Below, one piece after another: positions 49,801-62,286 of a stretch of 64,000 bases of DNA (its first letter is position 1; each line of letters begins with the position of its first letter). The DNA lies in the NCBI GenBank assembly GCA_025094145.1, contig JALLLS010000015.1, positions 472,453-536,452 of the forward strand. The letters run 5' to 3'. Under the pieces are notes generated by a model. That model was not told the DNA's origin. It made no database searches and was given only the letters and a program-made list of their open reading frames with translations. The translations under genes and the position numbers were made by a program. Source of the stretch: Spinellus fusiger. Lineage: Eukaryota > Mucoromycota > Mucoromycetes > Mucorales > Phycomycetaceae.

Positions 49801-52800
49801 TAAAAAGTGGAGATAAAATGTATTTTCTTTTTTTAATTATGTTATGCTAATGAAATTACAATGTCTAATGTCTAATGTCTAATGTCTAATGTCTAATCAA
49901 ATAAATCTATAGTCCTCCAATTTTAACTTTTAAATCATCCAATTCATTTATTACTGTCTAATTTTAGAGTCAACCATGTAGATAAAAGTTCATACATTAA
50001 TAGTCTTTCATTTCCTCTTTATCTATTAATAATAGATGGCTACCGAGTCAACGTACAGGATCATGTTTATTTCTGCTGATACAAGTAGAATAAAACAATA
50101 TTGAAATCAGCACAGTAAAGGCCTTTCAAAGCATAAATAAATAAGCTTACTCACGTCATTCTTACTAGACATTATAATGTCAATGACTCTAAGCATTAGC
50201 AGACCGACAATAAAATAAGCAATCACAAATACACACTAGCATCTGACGCCAAGTTCAATAAGCTATCCTCGTTTATTACTGTTAATTTATCTATGATCTT
50301 ACAGAGATGGATGATCAATAGAGTCTATGTTTATTATCTATGTTTATCGTCTCTTGTCTGTGGTCTAGTGAGAATTGGAAATGTCAACTTAAAAACAAAA
50401 AAAAAACAATGACTGTTCATTCCATTTAAAAACAGCTTCTCTTTTAGTATAAAGCAGCCTGGGTACTATAAACTTGTGTCAATAGTTTTCCTTTTGGTAA
50501 AATACAGACACAGGAGCTAATTAAAATGACTGTAGATCCATGGGAGGATTGTATTTTCACACGGTCGTCAATAGGTGACTTATGCTGGTGTTATTTAGGT
50601 TGAGGATACATCTCAGTCTCAATTATTTATAGATACCTTGAATAGTCATTCCTATATTCTATCTCGAGGTATAGGAATGAATGTTGTTGACTGTAGTCAA
50701 GGGTATATCCAGACACAATCAGACACATGCCCCTATGTCTCTTTATCTCTATAGACTCCAGGCATAGGCAGTATTGCATGTGTGAATGATGTTCGATAAT
50801 AGCTCCCAAAAGAAATGAATCGCTAGCTATCTCAATAGCAGCTTCCTAACAAGGCACTAGGAGTAGACTATGCCTAAACACATCTCAATGTGTAGACTAT
50901 CTCATTATGGTAGGGTATTGAAAAGCAAGACATGCATAGCAGCAACCTAGATAAGAATTAGGGTCTGGTGGGTCTATAAAGCAGACAGATAGGTACACCT
51001 GTAGAGTACAAATAAGATCAAATAGAGGCTTTCTTATGTGCAGAACAGATCAGTCCAGTGTTACAGAGAATTCAGTAGCATCTGATAAGCCCATCCACAC
51101 GTAATTTGCTGTGAGAAGCCATCTCTCCATCAGAACATTCAGATATCAGCTTCTAGTCCATGTGGCTTTTGCATTCAATAAGAATAAACTTCATGTCATG
51201 GCTGCCTTGGCAGAGTTGAGTTAAAATGGGGCAGGGCTACTGTCCATACCACGGTGTGTTCAACCTTTATTATTCACCAGTGGCAAAATACACACATGTT
51301 CTATTAGTTGCTCACTGATAGGCTTAATCTTATGTGGGATAGTAGATGGGTAGAATGAGGCGCAAGCTTGTTCTCAAGAAAGAAAGTTCCGTTTAAGACC
51401 CTCCAATTGGAATAAGTATAATTATAAATAAATAAACAGCAATAGCCACTTCTCATCTTTCCCGTGATTATTCTCCATCTGTAATATCACTTTGTAATTA
51501 TTACACATCATCTAGTAGTAGAATGACTCTCAAGTTAGAAGCCAAGGCGTGATAGAGGCAAGTAGATGACAACCGTAGCCACACTACATCATTTGTATTA
51601 ATAATAATAATATTTGTATTAATAATAATAGGAAAATAGCGCTAGAAACTTACACTAAAGGCGTGCTTTGGAAAGTAAAAGGTGTGTTGATGTGTTGATA
51701 TTTTCTTTTTCTCTTCCTCCAAATTTCTTGCGATCCATCTTAGCTATTGTTTGTACCCCTTCCTTATTCAGAGGCTGCTCCATAGCACCAAGTAAGAATA
51801 AAATAAAAGAAACCTCACTGCCATTTGAGTGGATTTTACTCTCTTATCCTGAGTATTGACTCGGAAAGATGAGTGGTTTTTGCTTCAAAGTACACCTACA
51901 AAGATTTACGCCAAGAGCCTCCATCTCAACAATAGCATGCAAGTTACTTATTACAGCCACCCTGTCTCGTCTTGATAGTATTTTAGTGCTTGTGCTAAAC
52001 ATAATATAAAACAGTAAATTCATCGACAGTTGTCCCATTTTTAAAATGCAATTTTCTCCATCTTTTCTGCCAGTTTACACATGTTTAGCCGACATAGTTG
52101 TACTCTAGACTGGAAACACAAGGAAAAGTATTTCGGTGGACAGAGATTAGATGGTCATAGATTCCTCATGCCCTTATAAGGCATGTTTGCTTATTCTTTG
52201 AGACCTTACTTTAGTAGTCCAAGGAGCCCAGATTAGATGAAATTGGCCAATAAAAATACTTCCATTGTACGATAAAAAGGCATTATAGTAACTATTTTAA
52301 CTATGATTAAATTTTGTGGGGAAGGTATGCATGGATACTGATGATAACTAAGGAGTTATTGCATATTTAGTTTTCTTATTCCATTGAAGTTTCTTAGGTT
52401 TCATGAACTCCGAATAGACCATCTCCTGTTGTTGATTTCTTTTACAAGCATGTCCATCTATTGCTTTTCCCCCCACACACCTACACACACTTACACAGCT
52501 TTGAAACCTGAATTAGAAAATGCGCTTTAATTTAGTACTTTAATGCAGCTATCTTATAAGAGGGATATAATTTACCATTCGTCAGAAGACCATTTATCGT
52601 ACGCCTTTGCATGGTTTTACTATTTTTACCTGCTGTAACACTATGTCACACTGAACCCCACATTTTATAGAGTTATGTTATTCTTTGACATTCTACTCTA
52701 CAGACATATGCAGCCGATAATAATTCCTTTTGCTGTCTTCATGGTATAAATGTGCACTCATTCTGTAGACTTTAGGTGCATCTACCTATGTACGTACATG

Positions 52801-53451
52801 TACGTATGCATCTCTATACGTAATGGCCCATACTATTCTGGGGTATTGAGACTTTGGAAATTAATACAAGATTGAACCCCAAAAGAATGTGGCATAATAA
52901 ACCTCAAGACGTGTGTGGTCTAGATGATCATTATTATATCCAATCCAATTCAATCACATCCAATCACATCCAATCACATCACATACATTGGTGCATTTGC
53001 TCCAGTCATGTTTCTTGGATCTTTCTACTGTTTGTACAGTGATGACAAAGACAGACTATCTACACAGACATTTCATCGATTAATTCCTATACAGCTATTA
53101 TTTAAATTGGGCTGTGTCTCTCTTTACAGTCTATAGTATCACCATGGAGCCCACTCTTCCATGGTTCATCACACTGTATGCAGAGCATTCAGGTCTTCCA
53201 AGGTAATACTCTTCTAGCCGCAGCTGCTAAATCGGAATATAAATCATTCATCAGTTGGTACGGAATTATAAAGATATCAAAAGAAGGCAATGACGTCTCA
53301 CCAGGAATCCGGGGTACTGACAAGTATAAAATGGGTCGTTCTTTCTTTTCGAATCAATGCACCATTGACCATCTTATCCCCTTTTTATTTATTACAACCC
53401 ATCTCATAGTAACAACAACAACAATAATAATAATAATAATATTAGTCCAAG
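46824..53451. other. Gene-poor stretch of 6.6 kb
   Basis: The longest gene-free part. It holds a pyrimidine tract just upstream of the RPI gene (46840-46900), a CA run (47431-47446), TAGATA runs (48440-48475), a 7-base tandem TGTCTAA (49860-49897), two TATTAATAATAATAATA copies near 51595-51630, and three copies of ATCCAATCAC near 52957-52980. Frames up to 90 codons occur on both strands, none with a domain or splice structure I can support. The last 300 bases probably include the promoter and 5' UTR of the three-RRM gene. Confidence 0.5.
49860..49897. repeat. 7-bp tandem repeat, unit TGTCTAA
   Basis: Five perfect head-to-tail copies. Confidence 0.9.
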
Positions 53452-55449
53452 ATGATCGAAGACACAGTCAAAGAAGGATGCAAGACTCTTCTCGTTAAAA
53501 ACCTTGACTTGAAAGTCACCGACAAGATGCTCTACGATATATTCTCGCTCATTTCTACCATTGACAATGCCAGAGTGATAAAAAATAACAATGTGAGTTA
53601 ACATATTACCACTGATTCTATTTTCTTGTGCTGTTCTTGTTCTTGTGCATTTTGGTGTGACCTTTTTTCTTTCTTCTACTGGTCTGTCTTGGCAATACAA
53701 AAGCCAGATAATAATAATAATAATAATAACAATAATAATATCATCAAAAGAGAATGGGTCGTTAAAAGAGAATGGGTCGTTGCTTGCTTTGTGTTCAAAT
53801 CCACACATGCTTCCTCTGTCCATTGATCTAAAGATCTTTATGCAGTACATGTCATACGTATCACTTTCTGTACCTGATATCAAATGTTCAGAATCTATTG
53901 GGCAAGGATAATATTTGATAAGATAAGATCCTTTGCTGACAATAGACAAGAACAGGAAAATAATCAGCGACAATGAACTATTTTGATCTTGACTAGTGTG
54001 TTTTTCAATTAAGGAGAAAGAAAAAGGTCCGCCATGGCAGGAGCATTAACATGGAACACAAAGAAAATCAAGCAAAAAAGAAAAGAAAAATGGCATTTTA
54101 CTAACCCTTATTTGTCTCTCTTTTTATATTTATTTTTATTCAATAGTCTACAGAGGATCTCTCTTACGGATATGTTGAGTTTAAAGAACACCAGGTGGCA
54201 GAACAAGCACTTCAAGCACTGAATGGAAGAACTGTTTTTGGTCAGGTAAGACATCTACATAGTGTCATCAATGGATGTAGATGAGTCTAAAACAACAGTC
54301 TCACAACAGACCATCCACGTAATGTGGGCAGTACAAGACACTCTAAGTTTTTCTGAGATGCATGAGCACCGCTATACCCTTCTTGTTGAGAATCTGGGTC
54401 ACAGCATCAATGAAAGTGATCTCAGAAAAGCATTCATGCCTCTTCAAAGCCCATTGTAAGCTATCTCTAGAACCCTACATTGTGTTTTCTAATGAGATAC
54501 TAAATAATCCTTTGCAAGACATGTACACATAGTATGGAACCCCGAGACTGGCAAATCAACTGGATCTGGACTTGTTGCTTTTGATGACAAGACAGTCGCC
54601 GAAAAAGCCATCGTGTCAATGAATGGAAAGAAGCTAGGGGCAAAAAACATTCGATGCAGTTGGGCCAACGCAGAGAAATCCGCTCAGAATGATGGGTCTG
54701 AAACACAGCCCCCCACCCCACCCAACAATTGTGAAGGTAAATATCTCCTAGTTATAAGGTGTTGTGTTTTCACATACTCATTTCATGTGGGGTCATCTAG
54801 TCACATCAGCGAATATGTCATACGAGCAGATTTTTGCACAAACTCCACCGTACAACACAACAGTCTATATCGGCAACCTTCCACGTGAAACAACATGTAA
54901 GTAGGATAGGAGAAGTCGTCTTTGATAGAACACAAGTCTATTAACACTCCATCAAAAATACAGGTCAACACATTGCCCCTTATTTACAGCAATATGGTCA
55001 TGTATCAGACATTCATATGCATGCAAGCAAAGGCTATGCGTTAGTAAAGTAAGTAGTCAATGATGATAAATGTAAGCCAGTATCATGTTGATTGACATGT
55101 TCTATTGCTTAGACTGGACACACATGCAAATGCATCTACTGCTATCTTTGCTTTACAAGGATTCAATATCGGCGGTCGACCCGTGAGTCTTTCGTGGGGA
55201 GATGACAAAATCTCTCAGGGTGCAATTCAATGTGGGGCAGGAAATGAATTCAAACACTACACACCTGGCCATGCTGATAATAATGCTTGGATCTTACCAT
55301 CTGAGATACTCTACAATCCTTATACAATGAGACCCCCAGCACCAGTCGTGGGTGGATTAGGAAACTCTGGGATTGGAGAGGGGTTTGGTCAACATGGCTG
55401 GAACCAGTATTATCAACATTATTACAGTGCTGGTCATCAGAGCATATAA
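53452..55449 (+). CDS. TIA-1/PUB1-type RNA-binding protein with three RRMs
   Basis: Predicted mRNA-binding protein of 370 residues; relatives bind U-rich RNA and act in mRNA stability and stress granules. Seven exons: 53452-53592, 54147-54245, 54310-54455, 54519-54736, 54810-54896, 54964-55048 and 55113-55449, all GT-AG and in phase. RRM1 (residues 10-85): TLLVKNLDLKVTDKMLYDIF and LSYGYVEF. RRM2 (95-175): YTLLVENLGHSINESDLRKAF and STGSGLVAF, then KNIRCSWA. Then SYEQIFAQTPPYNTTVYIGN, the hallmark linker and RNP2 of RRM3 in this family, and KGYALVKL. The C-terminus is Gly/Pro/Tyr/Gln-rich. An upstream ATG at 53144 followed by a GTAATA donor does not join in frame, so 53452 is preferred; that upstream part may be 5' UTR. 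Intron 1 is unusually long (554 bases) for this window. Confidence 0.93.
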
Positions 55450-55994
55450 GCCATGAAATAGCACTCAGTCTACATCATTGTTACATTTCATCATACCACC
55501 ACCTTTGTTCTATTTATTCATATTTTATACCTTGGAAAAGCCACCCTCTTTTATATTCTCTCTTTCTTTATTTTATGTTACAAAAGTTATTCAAAGTCTA
55601 AAAAATTGCTCATTGTCTATTATAGTAATAACTCTTTACCCCTCCCTAAGATATTCATGAAATACTCTGATGACTACACACCCAAAGATGTTTGGAATAT
55701 CTAAAGAAATATCCTGAGAATACAATTGAAATAGTCTTGTGATTGGCTAATGTGTTTGAAAATATCTTTTCGCTGTGTAAATAAACAATTTCAAACTCTG
55801 ATTGCCTGTTTAAGGAATAGCTGTTGACTTTGCAATTAAAAAGTATAGAATTTGTTGTAAAGACAAGAAATTAGAACCAGAACTCTCTTAATATTACAAC
55901 CCAGTCACTGAATATATTGTTTAACATAATGTGTTATCCTTAAGCCCACAGTATTTGCAGCGTAACAATGTTGAAAGTGTATTTATTATAGGAC
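55450..55994. other. Intergenic, no gene seen
   Basis: About 550 AT-rich bases between the three-RRM gene and the transposase relic. One end of the Plavaka-like element should lie here, but I could not identify inverted repeats. Confidence 0.45.
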
Positions 55995-58862
55995 TCACAC
56001 GGAATTAACTCTAGTGGTCATTGTCCAAAATAGAGAGCCAAACTTGCTTACATTGAGCACAGTGCATTCATTCATTGACTGAATGTCCACTGCCTCTACA
56101 ACAACTACACCATCAAATTCTACTGCAATTGTGTTGCTCAAGGGAAAGACAATATTGTTTCCAATATTATCTTTAAGGTCAATGGCAAAAAAAGAGGAAA
56201 GGTTGTGGGTTTCTTTGGCAAAAGCCGGATGTTGTGGGTAAGTGGGTGAGTTTTGGTCAGGAGCAAGTAAGAAGTTGTATGGAAGAATTGTGGCAATATT
56301 CTTCTCAATGGCAACAGTCTTACCAATGACAGGCAAGACAGCAGAAGACAATAAAAACAAACCAGCAAGACCAACAACAATGCTTTTGGAGCTGCTGTTA
56401 TTATCAGCAAGCTCGAGAGAGATTGTGTGAGGACGGAACTGTTGAAACAGCTTTACCTTGGCTCCAGCAGTGAGAAGACCACCATAGCCTGGTACCTGCC
56501 AGTACCCACCTTAGAAGATGTGTACAGACATGTACTTTTTCCCAAAGGAAACAGCAACATCTCGAGAGGGCAAGCGTCTGTTGGTAAAGATAACTTGTTC
56601 ACGGATGAACTTATTAAATTGCTCACCTCTTTCTGTCTCGAAGTAAATAGGCGAGGCAAAGCGAGTAATGTCTTCACAAAGATGACCGAGCAAATGCAAC
56701 TTGAGAGTGCTGCCAATGGTTGTCCTCTTTGCAGACTTGCTGGGTGCTGCCAATGCATCATAGTTGGCAATTGATCTCTTCAACTCTGTGACAACGGACT
56801 CCGCATTGTTCAAATAAATATCCAAAGATGCCTTATTTCTTTTCATGTATAAGAGACACACAAGAGAACCGAGTTTAACAAAACAATCAAGAATGATTAC
56901 CTTTGGATAATTGTTGCTGATGAGTCGTTTTTGAATCAGTTGATCCAGAATGGTGGACATCTGCTGCACAATTATTTTGAAATCTCTTCCAAGATAAGAA
57001 CCACACAGGTGGAATGGGGTGCGGTGCTTTCTTGAGAAATCTTTAGAGTTGTACTGAAAGAAGCTTTCTTCCAAGTGCTTTACCTCCTTTTCAGTGTAGT
57101 ATGGTACCATACGAATCGCAAAGTATCTTGCAATAACAAGGAGGATGGTGTGCAAGATTTCAACAGGACAATCCTTAGAGAGATCCCACAACTGGAGAGA
57201 CAAGAGGGCTTCACCACCAGTTAGCTTATAGCCAGTGCTGGGGTTACTTCTGAGGCCAGCGTTATTGGGGTTGCTGTTATAGTGTTGGCACATCTCCACC
57301 AACTCTTCTCTTCTTCTGGTAGAAGCACCCTCCTCTTCTTCACTTTCACTTCCCTTCCTCCAGAAACACTCTCTACATGGTAGGTTGGCACTTGCATCAA
57401 GACTACATGCCACAGCCGCATGCATAGGATTGTCTGCCATGATGAGGTGAAGAACACCAACAACAAGGACAGACTCACCAAACTCAACGTCAAACATCTC
57501 CACACCTTGCTCTAACGCCTTGAGATCTACTACAGGCTCCGGAATTATCTCTATTGCTGATAGTTTGTTACTTGTACAGACAAAAAACATGTTCTCTGTC
57601 TTATTCTGCTCTTTGAATGCCATTGCGGCAGAAGACATCACCCAGCTTTCAAACTTGTTCCACATCTTATTAGTGTTTCCACTTGTGTCATCCGAGAACA
57701 AGTTCAGAGGCATAGTTTTGACTGGCATGAATTGTCGATTGGGGTTGGTGGTCATTCTTTTTAGGAGGTGGTAGGTGGAGGAGTTGATGTGGGTGTTATT
57801 GGAAAGTCAAACGTCTCTAACAATGTCAAGAATAACAATGTTATTGACAACAGAGAAACCAGGTGTTGCTTCATAAGCTTCAGCCATCAATCTATCACAT
57901 AATGTGAAGAACGAGGCAATCTTGTAGTTTGCTGTTGTTGTTCTATCACTAGGAGAGGCACGCACTATATATCCAACCCAGAGATCAATAGAGGTACTGC
58001 TAATAGTAACAGTTACTATTGGGTGCTGGAAACAAGGGTGAGTCTTCCACTCCACTTTGTTGGGGCAAAACACTTTGGTTGGGTGTTCTGTCTGGCAAGG
58101 CAGAGAGCATTGGTGTTTTGAGGTGGTTGGCAGTGAAGAAACTCAAATGCTCGGAAGGCTTGTTCATGGAGAACTCATGAATATTGGTGGTGGGAGGCAA
58201 GCCTTTGCACTTTTTTTTTACCACAGCAACTTGGTGAGTGGTGGTAGGGAACTTGAGGACATTGTTCTTTGCTCTCTTGTCGAGGTTGAGAATCCTGTCC
58301 AAGGCAGGCATCTTTTCCTGAGAATTGGCAAGAGTGGCATCCCTAACGTCTTGGCACAGAGACATAACCTTTCCCGCAAGTGTCCTTGAGAAGCAACTCT
58401 CATTTTCAGTGAAGAAATGATGCATGATCATCTCTAATCTGGTTGCAAATGGGAATACGTCCTCCACAAATGCAGTCTCTTCAAAGGTATTGTTGATGTT
58501 ATCGAGCTCCTCTCCTCTGTCAGCCCAAAGAGGTTCCTCTCCAAGTACTTCCTCAGCTTCAGTGATGCTCTCCTGGTCATCACTACTTTTCTTTTCTACA
58601 CGGAAGACTGTGGTGATGGCGGGAAGAGGTCTGTGAACAATAGCAATAAATCATGATGAGTTTAGTTATTATTATTCTATGCCTCTGTTTCTACAATAAA
58701 TACCGAAAAGACTCAGCCATGAGACTATTCAAAGTAGAGAATAAGCAACATTACTTTTAGACTTGAGATTATCCTTACATGTTGTGGGTGGCAATGTGTT
58801 CTTTCATATTTCTTTTTGTTTTGAATATTTTCTGGCAGATGGTGCAGGTGAAGATTTCATTC
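55995..58862 (-). pseudogene. Plavaka-like (CACTA-group) transposase pseudogene with C2H2 finger
   Basis: A relic of about 900 codons on the minus strand. It begins at 58862 with a C2H2 zinc finger (FTCTICQKIFKTKRNMKEHI, with a second His in ATHN), followed by a short intron. An acidic stretch and a non-conserved part follow to 58070, where the frame shifts. The core is 57755-56511: MPLNLFSDDTSGNTNKMWNK, which resembles the conserved DDTSGN-x-x-KxWNK block of Plavaka-type transposases of fungi, then DNPMHAAVACSLDASANLPC with CREC. The frame continues to 55995 (KSIVVGLAGLFLL...). Breaks: TGA near 57800, TAA near 56511, frameshift near 58070. The family call rests on the finger plus the DDTSGN block. 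Confidence 0.68.
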
Positions 58863-59485
58863 ATTTTTTTTAAAAAAAAATAATCTGATGGTAGAGAAAG
58901 ACATGATAAACGAGATCTCAACATAAAATCAGAAAGAGAGTGAGTTATTTGACTTAATAAATTAGTGGAAAGTGAAGGCTAAAGTGATACATCACCAAAA
59001 TAAACATATTTTTTATTCTTTAGTCTGTTATTAATTTGCTATTTCTCACACTGCCCATACAACTTAACATTCAAGAACTTGTCAAGATAAGCATAAATAA
59101 GCAAGGTAATGTGCTATTATTAACAAAGAGAAACAATAGAAATAATTTGTAGACACCATCAAAGACTGCTTTAGAGATGAAAAGGTAGATAATGTCTTTA
59201 TCTGGGCTATGACTTATTCTAATGTACAAGACACCCATTGTATTTTTAATAAATAGACTCTTCTCAAGTCAGTCTTAGGTGGATTTCTTCCTTATATACT
59301 GTCAATACTGTCTAGAGTATACTCCTGAGCATAGTTATCTATCTCACAAGAACAAAACACAATGCTTTTAGAGTATAGATTCTATTGCTATGAGGGAATG
59401 CACATAGACAGTAGCTATAGTCATAGCATATTATTAGCTATACGATAATAATAAACAATATATTTTTATTAATAATATACTTTGA
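58863..59485. other. Intergenic, no gene seen
   Basis: AT-rich. The other end of the Plavaka-like element should be here; no CACT(A/G) inverted repeat could be paired with confidence. Confidence 0.4.
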
Positions 59486-59744
59486 TATTATCGCCAATGG
59501 CTTGTTAGTCCAAAGGAAATCCAGTCAGTTAACAGTTAGTTAAACTATGATGTTTATTATTTCATAATAACATGTCTTATATACTTTTCTACTAGTAGTA
59601 TTTAACTTCAGGGGTATGTTATTGAATACTAAAAGCTATCATCATCTCTTAGTATTCGATAGCATCCCCTTCTTAGTTTAGTAGTAGGAGTTGATATTTC
59701 TGAAAAGGGTTGTAATTCCAATTATAGAAAATGTCTTTACGACA
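59486..59744 (-). repeat. LTR-like dispersed repeat, copy C
   Basis: Shares GGCTTGTTAG...CCAAAGGAAATCC and the end TTTACGACA with copies A and D. On the minus strand it keeps the LTR-like order but is more diverged. The start is approximate. Confidence 0.6.
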
Positions 59745-59809
59745 ATATTGAGATACATTATTTTCACATTATTGTCGCACTTTTGGAGAAAAATATGTCA
59801 CATTAATAA

Positions 59810-60095
59810 TGTCGTCTTTGATCTTAGATATCAAAGGAATCCGGTCAGTCAACGTGTTGTTAAACTCTGCTCTTTATTCATTCAATTGTACATCTCTTTT
59901 ATATTTATTTTCTACTACTATTCTAATGCTATAAGCTATAATGTGAGGTATACGTTTGATGGTATAATGCAAGAGTGCCGATGATATAATGCGTCGTATT
60001 GCTTGTGCATCCCTAACACATGTAGTGACCTTCCTCTTTTGGTTGTTCTGCGACACAAATGGAGAACATCCATTTATGGAAATAGTCTTACGACA
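59810..60095 (-). mobile_element. Solo LTR, copy D, nested in the IS630-like element
   Basis: 286 bases starting TGTCGT and ending ACGACA, a perfect 6-base inverted end that fits the TG...CA rule for LTRs. ATAA occurs on both sides, a possible 4-base target duplication. On the minus strand it has TATAAAAG (about 59903), then AATAAAG 25-30 bases later followed by AGCAGAGTTTAAC, i.e. promoter and polyadenylation signal in LTR order. Confidence 0.72.
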
Positions 60096-60257
60096 ATAAA
60101 TTTAAACTTGGCATAGTAAAAAAATTAAAATTGGCGCATTCTAAGTACTTGAGGTTTTCTTACATTTTACTTTTATTAAAAAATTAATGAAATTGTGCAC
60201 AAAGATGGCCAAGGAAATATCTATAATGATTAATGCATAGCCGTTACAGTAGTGGAG

Positions 60258-61126
60258 ATGGAGGTAGACGAGGAGACGTACCCCATTGAGACGGTTACAA
60301 ATTTCGGGATGTACCTTGACCTCAAACCACCTGAGAAGCCAGAAAGAAGAACTGTACAAAAATCCGTAGACAGAGATGTCAATACGGAAGAGGATAACAG
60401 AGCTCCCGGCATCCACAGGCATTAAAAAGATTATGAGAAAGAGCAGTTATTTGTATTGATTTATGAAAGGGGTATGGGCGTCAGAGCTACTGCATTGAAA
60501 CTTCAAATCAACCCACGCACTGCTCAGCGATGGTATTCAAACGATCAGCAGAATCCTCATACATTTATTTCCAGAAAAGAAGGTAGTGGAAGGCCATTTG
60601 GTAGACCAGCACTACTGGACGATAGCCACAAAATATTCTTAGTCGATTTATTGGACGATCAGCCCTCTTTAGTCCTGGGAGCAACATCTGCTCAGGGCAT
60701 TGTCAATATAAAAGTAAGACGGCCTCGAATGCTACCTGCTTCAAAGAAGAGAAAAACTGTCGTATCTAGTGTGCCTACCCAGAAACAAAGCAAAGGCACT
60801 GTTACTGGCCACTATCATAATTTCTTGAGCGATGCAATGGATGTCATGGACAAATTTCCAGATTTTTTAAGGACAATGACTTGATTATGGACAACGCTCT
60901 TATCCATATGAATGAAGACATTAAAAGCCTCATTGAAAGCCATGGGTATAGATGTGTCTATCTTCCTTCTTACTCACCAGAGTTGAATCCCGTCGAGCAA
61001 TTCTGGTCTGTTTGCAAAAGCAAGTTGAAAAGAGAAAGACTCTTGGAAGAAGAAACGCTGTCATATAGAATCGCCGATGCATCTAATCAAGTTCTTCTCA
61101 GTGATCTCAAAGAATTTTGCAAATAA
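60258..61126 (+). pseudogene. IS630-like transposase pseudogene (DDE_3 type)
   Basis: The frame starts near 60258 (MEVDEETYPIETVTNFGMYL). TAA follows at 60423 within HRH-stop-KDYEKEQ, then the same frame continues to 60884 with a helix-turn-helix (GVRATALKLQINPRTAQRWY) and ends in TVTGHYHNFLSDAMDVMDK. A missing T in the T run at 60864-60869 shifts the frame; the second part (60881-61126) has the catalytic block IMDNALIHMNEDI, then VYLPSYSPELNPVEQFWSVC with the last Glu, and ends in KEFCK. Two lesions only, so the copy is fairly young. The first catalytic Asp block was not clearly seen, perhaps lost in an internal deletion near 60700. Confidence 0.85.
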
Positions 61127-61311
61127 TCTGTCGATAGATTTGATGATTGCTTACAAGAGAAGCCTCTTTGACAATAAAGCATTTATGTCGCATTTGTCGC
61201 ATCCAACTTATACGCCATCTTTTAATTTATTAATGCGGCAATTTTTTTCCCACTTGTGTACTAAGTTTCTTTTTCCAAATGTGTGACAATAATAAGTGAA
61301 AATAGTATATT

Positions 61312-61590
61312 TGTCGTCTTTGACTTTAACCAAAGGAAATCTGGACAGTTCAAAGAGTAAACAAAGCCTGATCTTTATTAATGGGTCTTTCACACTTCTT
61401 TTATACTTTTCTAATTGATACTATCTACTAATAAAAGCTATGGAAAGCCCCCTCTTGATAGAGTATCATCTCTTAGATATACGCCTTGCTAACTAACTCA
61501 TCTTCTACCATGGGATCCCGTTTAGGCAGTTTGTGTTTCTATTGACTGGGATGATCGATGGTTCTATTTATGGAAAGTGATTATCCGACA
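61312..61590 (-). mobile_element. Solo LTR, copy E
   Basis: Begins TGTCGTC like copy D and ends CCGACA. It shares CAAAGGAAATC, GATCTTTATTAATG, CTTTTATAC and ATTTATGGAAA with it in the same order, 7 bases after the IS630-like element's TA. No matching target duplication was found. Confidence 0.66.
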
Positions 61591-61879
61591 TGTTCTACAA
61601 AAAGAAATAATAATTTGGATATCCATAGACCTTTGACTTTAAAACAGTTTTCCATAAAAGGTAACTAATTCTATTATATAAAGGGAAGGTGGTATTATCA
61701 ATTTAAAGCCAGTAAGATATTTGGGTGTGTATGTAGTAGAGGGAGCGAGTACAAAAAGAGTTAAGATTATAGATTCTTTAGGGCAAAGTTTTTGGTATTT
61801 AATGGTAATGTTAATATCTAGTGCAGCATAGTTATTGATAACTTCAATATGTAAAATATAAGATAAATGACTCCACTAA
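61591..61879. other. Intergenic, no gene seen
   Basis: About 290 bases of AT-rich DNA with nothing I can support. Confidence 0.4.
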
Positions 61880-62210
61880 AAAAAAGCTCGAGTAGATATG
61901 GCTTAATCAATGCTCTTTAGTAGCATCAACAGAGTGGAACAAAGATCCCACTATTTAACAAAATATTTAACTATCTGTGGCAATAGATCCGATTTTTTTT
62001 TAATAAAATTTGCATCTTAGGACATTGCAGGAACTAGGAAAATAAAGGAACGTTGTGTTTATGATCAAATTACTTACATTAGGAAATTTATCCTGGTTAG
62101 CTGATGGTTGCCCGCATTTACAAGAAACAAAAGGTGTTGGTGATAATCAAACAACCACCCCTTTTTATAGTCTTTATATATCTTTAGAGTTTAAATCTTT
62201 ACGGGAAGTC
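61880..62210 (-). mobile_element. Degenerate LINE fragment
   Basis: Aligns with 63228-63510, the coding part of the LINE at the right edge, in the same orientation: CTCGAGTAGATATGGCT, ACTATTTAACAAAATATTTA, and TAGCTGATGGTTGCCCGCAT match with many substitutions. Its 3' part is missing. It is the oldest of the stacked copies. Confidence 0.72.
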
Positions 62211-62286
62211 GTTTTTTTTTGCACTTTTTTTACCAACATTAATATCATTAATGTTAAGCATTTATTATAATTAGAGTATTATAAAG

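Larger units (their letters stand above)
59761..61302 (+). mobile_element. IS630-like (Tc1/IS630 group) element with a nested LTR
   Basis: Inverted repeats of about 35 bases: the left begins TTTTCACATTATTGTCGCAC at 59761, and the right reads GTGTGACAATAATAAGTGAA and ends AA at 61302. Each is flanked by TA (59759-59760, 61303-61304). Net length without the nested LTR (59810-60095) is about 1.25 kb, usual for this group. It contains one transposase pseudogene. Confidence 0.82.

Noticed and set aside
53144..53203. Upstream ATG (MEPTLPWF) as start of the three-RRM gene
   Set aside because: Its donor leaves two bases, which join to the next exon to give a stop; the start at 53452 gives a full RRM1.
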